NCBI RefSeq assembly: GCF_011516735.1
Contig: NZ_WOSX01000006.1
Span: 1-64,000 of the forward strand
Length of the DNA: 64,000 nucleotides
Reading direction: 5' to 3'
DNA from: Acetobacter fallax
GTDB taxonomy: Bacteria > Pseudomonadota > Alphaproteobacteria > Acetobacterales > Acetobacteraceae
Below the pieces are notes generated by a model. The model worked only from the letters and a program-made list of their open reading frames with translations, was not told the origin of the DNA and made no database searches. Position 1 is the stretch's first letter. Every line of letters starts with the position of its first letter. The position numbers and the translations under genes were made by a program. Below, piece by piece: positions 1-9,100 of the stretch.

Positions 1-110
1 TCACGAAGGATGTCGAGACAACAATCTCGTCATCCTGCGCATGGTTGATGATTGCCCATATCCGCAGAGTTCTGCGAAAAATCAATCAAACCGCTTTCTG
101 ATTCAGGCTC
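1..110 (+). mobile_element. 3' end of an IS5-family (IS1031-like) insertion sequence
   Basis: The first ~110 bases are the right end of an insertion sequence that starts before the window. They hold the last codons of a transposase (stop at 99-101) followed by a terminal sequence containing CTGATTCAGGCTC. The stretch lines up clearly, with substitutions and one deletion, with the end of the second IS remnant near 4660-4745, which supports IS identity. TCA at 111-113 directly after the terminal bases would fit the TNA target duplication known for the IS1031 group, but the other copy is outside the window. Confidence 0.8.
3..101 (+). CDS. IS5-family transposase, C-terminal fragment (cut by window edge)
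   Basis: Reading from base 3 gives 32 codons ending at TGA 99-101. The peptide starts TKDVETTISSS and ends RKINQTAF, the usual C-terminus of IS1031/IS5-type DDE transposases, which follows the conserved WIVERSFAWL region. The DDE residues lie upstream of the window, so activity cannot be judged. A second reading frame starting at 52 runs through this fragment into the phage gene, but its first ~20 codons are IS sequence. Confidence 0.75.
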   Translation, partial: TKDVETTISSSCAWLMIAHIRRVLRKINQTAF

Positions 111-111
111 T

Positions 112-1134
112 CAGAGACTCGAGATTCATCGATCACGAATGGCTGAAGCCAGCGTATTCTCAGTTGTTGTGCCTGTCGAAGGTGCAGCATCGCAGTGGTT
201 TGACCCCGCCAGCAATACATCCGGTGAGATTGAAATAGATATTTTTTGCGGTTTTATGACCGCATCAGCGCCGGAAGGAAGCGAGTCTTTTACGAAGGTT
301 TTTTCAGGGCTTGTTGACTATATAGAATATCGTCCTGAAACGCAGGTTGTCATTGCCAGTGGCCGTGACTGGGCATCACGCCTTATAGAATATGAACTGT
401 CCGGTACATCTTTTCTCAATATGACGGCCTCTGAAGCGATTGAAACGCTGGCATCGGAAGTTGGTCTTCAGGCCGATATCGATGCAACTGATGGCCTGGT
501 CGGACAGTTTTATCAATACGAACATAAAGCCCATGGTCTTTCAGGTATGCATCGATTCCAGACTGCATGGGATTTTTGCGTTGGTATGCAGAGAGAATAT
601 GGTTACGACTTATGGGTGGATGATAAAACATTGCATTTCCGTTCTCCCGATATATCGGATACAGTTCTGACGCTTGACTGGACAGCAGCTGTGTCTGGAT
701 CATTTTATCCAACGGCGCCGGTAGGAAACATGGTGCTGGCCAGGCGCTTTACCTATTCCAGAGATGCCTCCGTAACTGTATCAGCATGGGATGCTCGTCA
801 GAGAGCTGTACATTCAGCGACGTTTCCTTCTGGAAGCGAGACCGGTTCGAGCCGTTACAATTTTACGGCGCCGGTTGGCACAACGCAGGATCAGTGTGTT
901 GCGCTGGCCCGGTTACGTTTTAATGATCTCGTTGCTCATGAACGAATGATCAGAATGACTGTTCATCCACAAATTGATATTTCTCCCCGCCAGCGCATCA
1001 GGCTTCAGGGTACCGGAACCACATTCGACTCAATAATTTATACTGTAGACGACGTAACATTTTCATATGGAAGCCAGGGAATTTCTAAGAGCGTTACGCT
1101 GAGAGTGCGTGATGGGATGGAGGGAAATATATGA
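112..1134 (+). pseudogene. Baseplate hub / late-control-D-like phage tail protein, 5'-truncated by IS
   Basis: The protein resembles gpD/gp27-like baseplate hub proteins that join the tail tube to the spike. Homology-like sequence begins right at the IS junction (QRLEIHRSRMAEASVF), so the original N-terminus was lost to the insertion. The remaining frame could still be translated from ATG 139, giving about 331 residues. Its stop overlaps the next gene's start (ATGA at 1131-1134), typical of a tail operon. Codon use is AT-richer than in the chromosomal genes. The hub assignment rests on fold-type resemblance and gene order; the truncation is seen directly. Confidence 0.7.
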
Positions 1135-1655
1135 AACACGTCCGGGGTGCTCTGGATATGATGATGCATTCTCATACGAACCGTATTGGCCGGGCGAGAT
1201 TTGGTGTGGTGAGTGCTGTCGATCCGTCATCTGGGCTGGTCAAGGTTCGTCTTCAGCCCGAGAATACGGAAACGGGCTGGATATGCGACATAGCTGTGTC
1301 AGCAGGAACGGTAACATGTTACGCGCCATCGGAGATTGGTAATCATGTTCTGGTGGAAACTGCTCAGGGAGACGGAGACAACTATGTTGTTGTGGCTCGA
1401 GTATTTGATGCGGCATCGCAGCCAGCGAAATTTTTATGTCTGAATGGGAATGCTCTGAATCCGGGGCAATTTGGGATAAAGATCGGAGGAGTTGAGTTCG
1501 TAGTTACTGATGCTGGCGTCATGGTAAAGGGAAATCTTATCATCGATGGAGATATATCTGTTTCAAGCGATGTGAATGCATCCGGTATTTCTCTGGTGCA
1601 GCATGTGCATGGCGGTGTGCAGACTGGCAATAGTATAACGGATATTCCGAAATAA
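1131..1655 (+). CDS. Phage baseplate assembly protein V-like (membrane-piercing spike)
   Basis: This 174-residue protein has the pattern of P2 gpV-type spikes: an N-terminal OB-like domain (about residues 18-90), a beta-helical stretch with short repeats (GVMVKGNLIIDGDISVSSDV), and a C-terminal HVHGG motif. In P2 gpV and phi92 gp138, paired His residues at the tip bind an iron ion and form the needle point. GGAGG lies just upstream of ATG 1131, which overlaps the stop of the hub remnant. Next come W-, J- and I-like genes, the conserved P2 order. It was probably transcribed with them; no local promoter is seen. Confidence 0.82.
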   Translation: MKHVRGALDMMMHSHTNRIGRARFGVVSAVDPSSGLVKVRLQPENTETGWICDIAVSAGTVTCYAPSEIGNHVLVETAQGDGDNYVVVARVFDAASQPAKFLCLNGNALNPGQFGIKIGGVEFVVTDAGVMVKGNLIIDGDISVSSDVNASGISLVQHVHGGVQTGNSITDIPK

Positions 1656-1717
1656 TAATTTTCTTCTTCATAAGTTAAAATAGTTCAATAATATATTTGG
1701 ATTTAAAAACATTTATA

Positions 1718-2074
1718 ATGGCTGATTTGTTTCATATCCGCGGGACTGACCTTATCATAACTGAAACGGGAGGGCTGGAAATCGCGACGGGCAATGATGT
1801 CGGAACGCAACGCGTCCTGCGGCGCCTCGCTACGAACGCTGGCGATTACATTTTTGCACTAGACTACGGCGCAGGCTTGCCTGGGCGAGTGGGTGGTGTC
1901 GATACGCCAGCGGATCTTAAGGCTGTTATTCTTCAGCAGATGACGCTGGAACCGATGGTTTCCTCAAATCCTGCTCCTGTCGTCAACGTGCAGGACATTG
2001 GTCTGGGTGAAAGGCAGATATCCATAACATATGTGAGCACCTCGACTGGCGACACAGTGACTCTGGAAATATAA
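1718..2074 (+). CDS. Baseplate wedge protein, W/gp25-like
   Basis: A 118-residue protein of the gp25/gpW family, the wedge component that links the sheath to the baseplate in contractile tails. The family look is clear: an N-terminal beta segment (FHIRGTDLIITETGGLEIA), then VLRRLATNAGDYIFALDYGAGL, the region equivalent to the EPR-type core. The frame is open from a TTG at 1697, but ATG 1718 gives the usual N-terminus and length. It sits 63 bases after the spike gene in an AT-rich gap, and one base before the J-like start. Confidence 0.78.
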   Translation: MADLFHIRGTDLIITETGGLEIATGNDVGTQRVLRRLATNAGDYIFALDYGAGLPGRVGGVDTPADLKAVILQQMTLEPMVSSNPAPVVNVQDIGLGERQISITYVSTSTGDTVTLEI

Positions 2075-2075
2075 A

Positions 2076-3218
2076 ATGAATATATCACTTCAGAATTTTT
2101 CGACTCTGGTCTCCAATTCAGCCGCAGCTGCACAGGGTTCATGCTCAGCGCTGCTTGATTTTACAGCCGGGTCGGTTGCCAGAGCACTGATAGAGGCCAA
2201 TTCTACCGTTGCACTCTGGATCCAGTATCTGATTCTTCAGGTGCTTTCAGTGACACGGCTTGCCACGTCATTTGGTTCTGATGTGGATACATGGATTGCG
2301 CAATATGGAGTCGTCCGTCTTGGTGCGACTGCAGCAACAACATCAGAGACCTTTATCAGTCTTTCGCCAGCCTCAACTTCGGCTGTTGTACCTGTGGGTG
2401 CGATCGTAAAATCATCTGATGGAACTATTGCGTTTACGGTAACAGAAGATTCAACGAATCAGTATTGGTCCGATACTGCAGGGGGGTATGTTCGGCCTCA
2501 GGGTCTGGCATCGATCACATGTCCGGTGCAGTGTAATACAGCTGGAGCAATTGGGAACGTTTCTGGTGGTGTAATTAATCTGTTGGGAACTCAGATCGCC
2601 GGCATCGACACATGCACAAATCTTTCTGCCGTAAGTAACGGCGCTGACGAAGAGAGTGATGATTCCGTAAAAAATCGGATGGTTCTGTGGTTTTCGTCGT
2701 TGTCATCTGCGACATTAATGGCCGTAGAGGCTTCTATTTCGGGTGTTGCTTCGAATTTAACGTATCAGGTTGTGGAAAATCAGACCCCGGGTGGTCAGTA
2801 TCGAGGCGGATATTTTTTTGCGACGATTGATGATGGATCGGGTGATGTGTCCGATACAATACTGAACTCAGTTGAAGATGCAATCGAGGCGACGCGAGCC
2901 TGTGGTGTTGAAACGTCAACTCTGCGTGCGACTGTTATTCCGGCAGCTATCGTCGTGCCCGTATCTCTTGCCTCGGGTGTGGACTTAATGTCTGTGCAGA
3001 CGGCAGTAAGCGGAGCTGTTACGAACTACGTCAACGCGCTTGGGGTGGGAAGTGTGTGTCAGTATACTTTTATTTCAAGTATCGCACTTCAGGCAGCAGG
3101 TAGTCTTGTGACGAGTGTTGGTGTTGTGACTGTGAACGGTGTTGTCGCCGATATAGGTGGAACAGTTGGAAGTGTTGTTCGCATAGCATCTGTGACAGTT
3201 AACAGCGGAGGAAATTAA
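2076..3218 (+). CDS. Baseplate J-like protein
   Basis: The 380-residue product has the baseplate J architecture, the second wedge subunit that closes the ring around the hub: an N-terminal helical arm, a beta-rich middle (about 90-180, including VPVGAIVKSSDGTIAF), the diagnostic NGADEESDDSVKNRM segment near residue 190, and a C-terminal domain beginning near TPGGQYRGGYFFATID. ATG 2076 follows the W-like stop by one base, implying translational coupling. The length matches other J proteins, with no internal breaks, so it looks intact. Confidence 0.85.
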   Translation: MNISLQNFSTLVSNSAAAAQGSCSALLDFTAGSVARALIEANSTVALWIQYLILQVLSVTRLATSFGSDVDTWIAQYGVVRLGATAATTSETFISLSPASTSAVVPVGAIVKSSDGTIAFTVTEDSTNQYWSDTAGGYVRPQGLASITCPVQCNTAGAIGNVSGGVINLLGTQIAGIDTCTNLSAVSNGADEESDDSVKNRMVLWFSSLSSATLMAVEASISGVASNLTYQVVENQTPGGQYRGGYFFATIDDGSGDVSDTILNSVEDAIEATRACGVETSTLRATVIPAAIVVPVSLASGVDLMSVQTAVSGAVTNYVNALGVGSVCQYTFISSIALQAAGSLVTSVGVVTVNGVVADIGGTVGSVVRIASVTVNSGGN

Positions 3219-3257
3219 CCTGATGTCGCAGAATAAACCGGAAGAGAGGCTGTCAGA

Positions 3258-3827
3258 ATGGCGGTAGGTGATCAGGACGATATAGCTGCAAGAATAAGAG
3301 CTGTATTGCCGGCAGGATGGTTCCCGGATGTATCGGAGAACGCAACGCCTGTCCTTGACGGGTTGCTTGCCGGGCTGGCATGGCCCTGGGCGATGTTTTT
3401 TCGATTGCTCTCTTATGCAAAGTTGCAATCGAGACTTCAGACCAGCACTGGTAATTTCATTGACATGGCGGCCTCAGATTATTTTGGTGACGGTCTCCCA
3501 AGATTTTCTGGCGAGGCCGATAGTGCTTATATTGCACGGATACAGAATGAATTTTTGGTAAAGCGGAATACCCGGGCAGCGCTCGAATATCAGATGAGTC
3601 TGGTGGTGGCTGATGCACTGATCTTTGAACCGTGGCGTGCCCCGGATTGCACGTGCACAGGGCGTGATTCTTACGGCTCTACTCAATTGCGTTACGGGTC
3701 GAGAACGGCTCCGGGAACGGTTTTTGTGGAATGTCCTATAGGAACGAACAGAGATAATATATCAAAATTAATTACTGAAACAAAATCAGAGGGTATTGAT
3801 GTTTTTGTTTCCATTCCGAATAATTGA
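3258..3827 (+). CDS. Phage tail protein I-like (baseplate periphery)
   Basis: A 189-residue protein placed exactly where P2 gpI lies after gpJ. Features seen: an acidic and amphipathic N-terminus, a central segment (LPRFSGEADSAYIARIQNEF) typical of tail proteins that join wedges to fibre genes, and a Cys pair (CTC) near residue 134. AGAGG lies about eight bases before ATG 3258. The next genes of a tail cluster (H-like fibre and chaperone) are missing; AT-rich sequence and an IS remnant follow. Assignment rests on size and gene order more than on motifs. Confidence 0.6.
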   Translation: MAVGDQDDIAARIRAVLPAGWFPDVSENATPVLDGLLAGLAWPWAMFFRLLSYAKLQSRLQTSTGNFIDMAASDYFGDGLPRFSGEADSAYIARIQNEFLVKRNTRAALEYQMSLVVADALIFEPWRAPDCTCTGRDSYGSTQLRYGSRTAPGTVFVECPIGTNRDNISKLITETKSEGIDVFVSIPNN

Positions 3828-3949
3828 AATATTCATTATCATCGGAATTTTTATATTTCCAGTAAATTAATTATATTATTAATATTTTTAACAAATCACC
3901 TGAGTATCTGACTGAAAATTATTTGAGTCATTTCAGAAGGTTATGATTC
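3828..3949. other. AT-rich spacer between tail module and IS remnant
   Basis: About 120 bases, very rich in A and T (for example AATTATATTATTAATATT), lie between the I-like stop and the decayed IS. No open frame or clear terminator is seen. The composition resembles the phage module rather than the chromosome and probably belongs to the lost phage segment. Confidence 0.5.
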
Positions 3950-4745
3950 ATGGGTTTGCGACAACCTGATGAAATCACGACGACCTGGACCGAGATCACC
4001 CGCACGCAGTATTGCCGGGACGAACTGGAGTAAGGAAGCAGCTGGGGGGTGACACACCGACTTGCGGCCGTGTCATGGAGGCGATCCTGTATGTCGTCAC
4101 GACCGGCTGCCTTTGGTGCCAACTGCTCCGGCACTTTCCGGCCTTTACGACCGTGCGGGGCTATTTCTATCGCTGGACCAGCGAAGGACGATGGGAGGCC
4201 ATGAATCATATTCTCGTCATCCTGTCGCGCAACAGGACGGGCGTGACGCCACATCGTTCGTCGGGATCATCGACAGTCAGTCGGTCAAAACGTCAGAAAG
4301 CCGCGGACCGCGCGGGTATGACGCGGGCAGGAAGATGAAGGGGCGCAACGATATATTGCAACTGACACGCCAGCTCATATCGTGTCAGCGGTCGTGCATC
4401 CCGCTGACATCCAGGATCACGATGGTGCGTCGCTGGTGGCAGGTCGGGTCAGGTCGCCGTTCCCCTGGCTCCGGCATCTGATCGGCGATAGAGGCTGTGC
4501 CGGTAAGAAACTGCGAAACACCCTGGTGCAACTCAGGCAATGGACGATGGAGATCGTCAAACGGAGCGATCTGGAAAAGGGCTTTGTCGTTCTGCCGAAG
4601 CGATGGATCGTCGAGCGCAGCTTTGCATGGTTGGGGAACTGCCGTCGCCTCACACGGGATGTGGAGGCAACACTTTCCTCATCCCGGACCTGGCTAAAGA
4701 GTTCTACAGAAAATCAAACAGGTCGCTTTTTGAATCAGACAGCAA
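3940..4745 (+). mobile_element. Decayed IS5-family (IS1031-like) element
   Basis: An IS of about 0.8 kb whose transposase is broken in several places. TGATTCA at 3944-3950 on the left and TGAATCA at 4731-4737 on the right form the inner part of imperfect terminal inverted repeats. The right end matches the IS end at the window start. Exact outer ends and a target duplication cannot be assigned. It lies in the same orientation as the left IS and closes the phage module on its right side. Confidence 0.75.
3950..4733 (+). pseudogene. IS5-family DDE transposase pseudogene
   Basis: The transposase can be followed through three reading frames. ATG 3950 gives 27 residues (with WTEITRTQYCRDEL) and hits TAA at 4031. 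The N-terminal domain continues in another frame to about 4240 (VTTGCLWCQL, VRGYFYRW). The first catalytic Asp region (GIIDSQSVKTSE) is in a third frame, and the second Asp region (ADIQDHDG) and catalytic Glu region (RWIVERSFAWLG) follow after another shift. The original end was TGA 4731-4733. The C-terminus also lacks several codons present in the left IS copy (MIAHIR). It cannot make active transposase. Confidence 0.88.
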
Positions 4746-4775
4746 GCCACCGTCATTCTCCGGTATTGCCTAGTG

Positions 4776-4812
4776 CCGGGCATTACAGAGCCTTGCCTGC
4801 CCGGTTATTTTT
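4776..4812 (+). terminator. Hairpin terminator after the IS remnant
   Basis: CCGGGCA at 4776-4782 pairs with TGCCCGG at 4798-4804 and is followed by TTATTTTTT. This is a Rho-independent-type signal for plus-strand transcripts, just before the convergent permease gene's stop. On the minus strand it lacks a T run. Confidence 0.6.
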
Positions 4813-5967
4813 TCACGGTTTCATGACCGGTGTATTGATCTGTGGAGCAACGGGAAGGGTCTTCGTCACCAAAACCGGAGAGAGTTCATCGCAGTCCGGT
4901 GAATCCGCTATCCAGCTTTTGGTGAGTGTATAGGCAACGGACAGAATAAGCGGTCCGATAAAGATTCCCACAAGCCCGAGTCCGCTTAGTCCGCCGATGA
5001 CGCCAAGCATGATGAGAACGAGCGGAATATCAGCCTGTTTGCGAATTAGAAACGGGCGGAGGACGTTATCAATAACGATCGTTATAATCGTGATTACCAG
5101 AAGGATGATGGCCGGAAGCAGACCGTGCTCAAAATAAAGCCAGACCACGGCAGGGATAAGCGTAACGCCGGGACCTGCCTGCAGCAGGCACGCCATGAAT
5201 GTCACAGCGGTGAGAATGCTTGCCCATGGCACGCCTGCAATCTTCAGTCCCAGCCCGCCAACGGCGGATTCGACGATTGCGGTCACCGTGACGCCAAATG
5301 CAACACCGCGGATTGTATGGGCCGCCAGTTGCAGCATCTCCTTGCCGCGCTCACCCGCAAGTGCGGCGACAGCCTTTTCTGCAACAGCAGTTGCCGCTTC
5401 GGCCTTCATGAGCAGCACGCCAAGGATGATGAGCGTGAGCAGAAACTGGATGGCAAGCATCCCGAAGCTGCCGGCGTAGGAAAGAAAGCTCTGAATAAGA
5501 TATTGAGGAGATGGAATGACCTGGCTGACCATCTCGGGGACCTTCATGTGCTGCAGTTTGCCCCACATGGATGTCATGTGGGGGCCAGCCAGCGGAAGCT
5601 GACGCAGCCATTCCGGTTCCGGCGGAACATGGAACGTTAACGCGGACGAGATCAGCATGCCGATGTCATCTGAGTGCCTCACCACAGTCGTGATCGCGAG
5701 CCAGAGCGGCAGTACGAATACGAGAAGCGCGATAAGAATGGTGAGAGAGACGGCAAGGCCTCGGCTGTTTCCAAGAACGGCCTGAAATCTCCGCAGAAGA
5801 GGCCATGTCGTGACTCCAATGGTTACTGCCCAGATCGTTGCCGGCAGAAAGGGCTTGAGGATCCAGATGGCACAGATGACGATGGCGCTGGCCAGGAGAG
5901 CGACGAGGACGGCCCGTGTTTCAATGCGCGAACGGTCTGGAAGCCCGTTCTGTGGAGAGTGAGTCAT
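4813..5967 (-). CDS. AI-2E family transporter (PerM/TqsA type)
   Basis: A 384-residue inner-membrane protein with about eight hydrophobic segments: two near the N-terminus (20-60), one at 70-95, a long soluble region (about 95-165), then closely spaced C-terminal helices. The conserved tail near 330-360 (LGVIGGLSGLGLVGIFIGP) marks the AI-2E/UPF0118 family. Members export small molecules, including autoinducer-2 in TqsA, or act in ion tolerance; the substrate here is unknown. GAAGG precedes ATG 5967. It is divergent from the tricorn-like gene and convergent with the IS remnant. A paralogue lies at 47149-48216. Confidence 0.88.
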   Translation of the reverse strand: MTHSPQNGLPDRSRIETRAVLVALLASAIVICAIWILKPFLPATIWAVTIGVTTWPLLRRFQAVLGNSRGLAVSLTILIALLVFVLPLWLAITTVVRHSDDIGMLISSALTFHVPPEPEWLRQLPLAGPHMTSMWGKLQHMKVPEMVSQVIPSPQYLIQSFLSYAGSFGMLAIQFLLTLIILGVLLMKAEAATAVAEKAVAALAGERGKEMLQLAAHTIRGVAFGVTVTAIVESAVGGLGLKIAGVPWASILTAVTFMACLLQAGPGVTLIPAVVWLYFEHGLLPAIILLVITIITIVIDNVLRPFLIRKQADIPLVLIMLGVIGGLSGLGLVGIFIGPLILSVAYTLTKSWIADSPDCDELSPVLVTKTLPVAPQINTPVMKP

Positions 5968-6179
5968 CGATCTGCCTTCATGGTCCGTGGCGCGGGGCGT
6001 AGCCCGTTTCCTTTATGAACCGAAGGTCGCCCCGTAAAGGTTCGGCTTGTGGTATAAGGGCCGTTACACAGAGGCGGGATTTGCGGGCTTGTCCCGATTA
6101 TCCGCCGGTGACAGCAGATCTGCGTGACCAGAAGTGTTCTTAATGGGAATGCGGATGTGCCTGTAGGTGTCATACACCC

Positions 6180-9100
6180 ATGGGTGATCTTTCGTTGTGT
6201 TCCATTCACCCGGCCGGATTGCTTTCTCTGGCAGGTGATCCCGGGCATGATCGGGCTGATTTCGGTTCTGAGAGAAAGACTGTCGATGAGAATTTCGCGC
6301 CTGTTCTGTGGCTGCACTTTTTTTTCCTCCTCGCCACAACAGCTTACGCCGCACCAGGATATCTCAGGGATCCGGCCATCGCGGGGGAGACACTGGCTTT
6401 TGATGCGGAGCAGTCTGTCTGGACAGTTCCGGTTCAGGGAGGTGCTGCGCGGCGGCTGACGGACCGGACCCGGATCGACCCGCATCCGGTTTTGTCGCCC
6501 GATGGCACGCAGGTCGCTTTTCTCGCGAATTTTGATGGTCCGACTGAAATTTACGTGATGCCCGTTTCCGGAGGAACGCCACGGCGGGTGACGTTTGAGA
6601 ATCTGGCGGTGCAGCCCGTCGGCTGGGATGCGAAGGCTGGCCTTCTCTACAGTATGGCGCCGGACATTGGCCCCGGGTTCAGCCGGATTGTCGCAAGCGT
6701 CAATCCGGCGACGGGCGATCGTCATGTCTATCCTCTGGCTGATGCGAATGATGCGGTGCTGAGTGCAGACGGCCAGTGGCTTTATTTTGTTCGTTTCGGA
6801 ACAGCGATGAGCCGTGACCATCTGCGGGCCTATCGTGGTGGGGCCGTTTCGCAACTGTGGCGTTTCAATCTTCATGGTAACGGAGAAGCAGAGCGTATCG
6901 GATCGAAGGATGTGAATTTACGGCGTCCGATGCTGTGGCATGACCGGCTGGTTTTGGTCAGCGATCAGAATGGTCGTGACAACCTCTGGAGTTATGCGCC
7001 CGATGGCAGTGATCCTCAGCAACTGACCCATCACAGGGATATGGGGGTGCGGCAGGCGAGCCTGTCAGGCAGTATCGTGGTGTATCAGCTTGGCGCCGAT
7101 CTTTTCCGGTATGACCTGAGCAGCGGGACGGGTGGCCGGATTCCGGTTGATATTGCATCTGATGATGCGGAGCGGCGGCCGCAATGGCTCGATCATCCTT
7201 TCCATTATCTCAATGATATCGCTTTGGCGCCTGACGGACGACTCGCGGCGCTGACATTTCGCGGGCATGTTGTTCTGGCCGGTCCCGGAGAGCGAAGGCG
7301 TGTGCAGATCGCTGACGCGGCGAATATTCGTCTGCGTCATGCAACTGTCAGTCAGGATGGGAAGGCGGTTTATGCGTTCAGCGATGCTTCCGGCGAGTCA
7401 GAGATCTGGCGTTTTCCAACAGATGGAGACGGGAAGGGTGAACAACTCACCCATGGCAGCCATACCGAGCCGACGGCGCTTTATGTTTCGCCTGATGGCA
7501 GGCTGATCGCACACGCCGATCTGTCCGGGCCTCTCTCTGTGCTTGATGTGATAAAGAAGGAGGATCGTATCGTTGACGATGCGACGAGAGACGGAACGAA
7601 TACGTATGAAACGGTAAGCTGGGCTCCTGACAGTCATGCGCTGGCCTTTGTCCGGTCCCGGGGTGGCAATATTCGTCGCCAGATTGCGATTTATACACTG
7701 AAAGATGGCAGAACGAACTGGCTGACTGACGGGAAATACGAGTCTTACACGCCTGCATTTACCCCCGATGGTCGCTGGCTTTATTTCCTTTCCGATCGCG
7801 ATTTTTCGCTCGCAAACGGCTCGCCATGGGGGGATCGCAATCCTGGTCCTGTTTTTCCGAAGCGGACGGGGATTTACGCGCTGGGGCTCCAGCCGGATGC
7901 GAAGTTTCCATTCCTGCCCGCCACTGAGCTTGATCCATCTGAACCTGACAAAGCAGCCGGGAAGGATAAAGATAAGGCGGACAATAAAGATAAAGCGAAA
8001 CCAGCGGCTATTGTGACCGACGGACTCGGTCGTCGTCTTTATAAGGTTCCTGTCCCGGCTGGTGATTACTCCTCTCTCGCTGTTTCAGGAGAGTTTCTTT
8101 ATGCTCTCGACGGAACGGATGAGGCGAAACCGCTGAAATCGATTCATATCGATGGCAGGGAGCACAAAGTCGAGACGTTTGCGCCCGGGGTACAGTCATT
8201 CAGCATAACGCCTGATGGGAAAACACTGCTTCTGCAAATGCACGCACCGAAACAGGCTCCCCCGAAATTGCTGCTTGTTCCGGCCGGAGCCAGACAGCCG
8301 ACGGACCTCGGGCCTGACACGATCAGGCTTGATGATCTGCGTCTGCGTATCGATCCTGGTGCTGAATGGAGCGAGATGTTTGATGATTCGTGGCGTCTGC
8401 ATCGGGATCATTTTTATGACCGCACGATGCGGGGCGTGGACTGGAATGCGGTTCGCGGCCGATACCGTCCGCTTGTCGAACGGCTGGCAGACAGATCTGA
8501 TCTTGACGACCTGATCGGGCAGATGGTGGGCGAACTCAGCGCATTGCACTCCCAGTTGCGCCCGGCTGATACCGGAGTGCGGCCGGCAACGGATCTGATC
8601 GCGGGGCTTGGAGCGCGGCTCGAACGGGAGAAGGAGGGATTCAGGATTGCGCATATCTACGCCAGTGACCAGGATCTGCCGGATCAGATTTCACCACTGC
8701 TTCATCCGAACGTGGATGTGCATGAAGGCGATCTGATCATCGCGATCAATGGCCAGAGTGTGGTGGGAGCACCGGATCTGTCTCTCCAGCTGGCGGATCA
8801 GGCGGGCCGTCAGGTGCTGCTGACGATCCGGCGTGGCGGGCATGATCACAGGACGGTTGTGGTTGCCACGAACGCGGTCAGGGAGCAGGCGCTGCGTTAC
8901 AGTGACTGGGAAATGAGCCGGGCCGCCATGGTGGAGCAGGCCAGCCACGGGCGGATTGGTTACCTCCATCTGCGCGCGATGGGGCCGCCGGATATCGCAA
9001 CGTTTATACGCGAGTTTTATGCGAATCTCGACAAGGACGGCATGGTCATTGATGTGCGTCGCAATATGGGTGGCAATATCGATTCGTGGATTCTTTCTGA

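Noticed and set aside
41-238. 65-codon frame at the left edge
   Set aside because: It crosses the IS/phage junction out of frame with both real coding sequences.
112-3827. Type VI secretion or extracellular contractile injection system
   Set aside because: The gene order V-W-J-I matches P2-like phages; no ClpV, VgrG, Hcp or eCIS ATPase gene is present in the window.
5964-6875. 303-codon minus-strand frame upstream of the AI-2E gene
   Set aside because: It lies opposite the tricorn gene start and has no domain or ribosome site; the region is better explained by the plus-strand protease.
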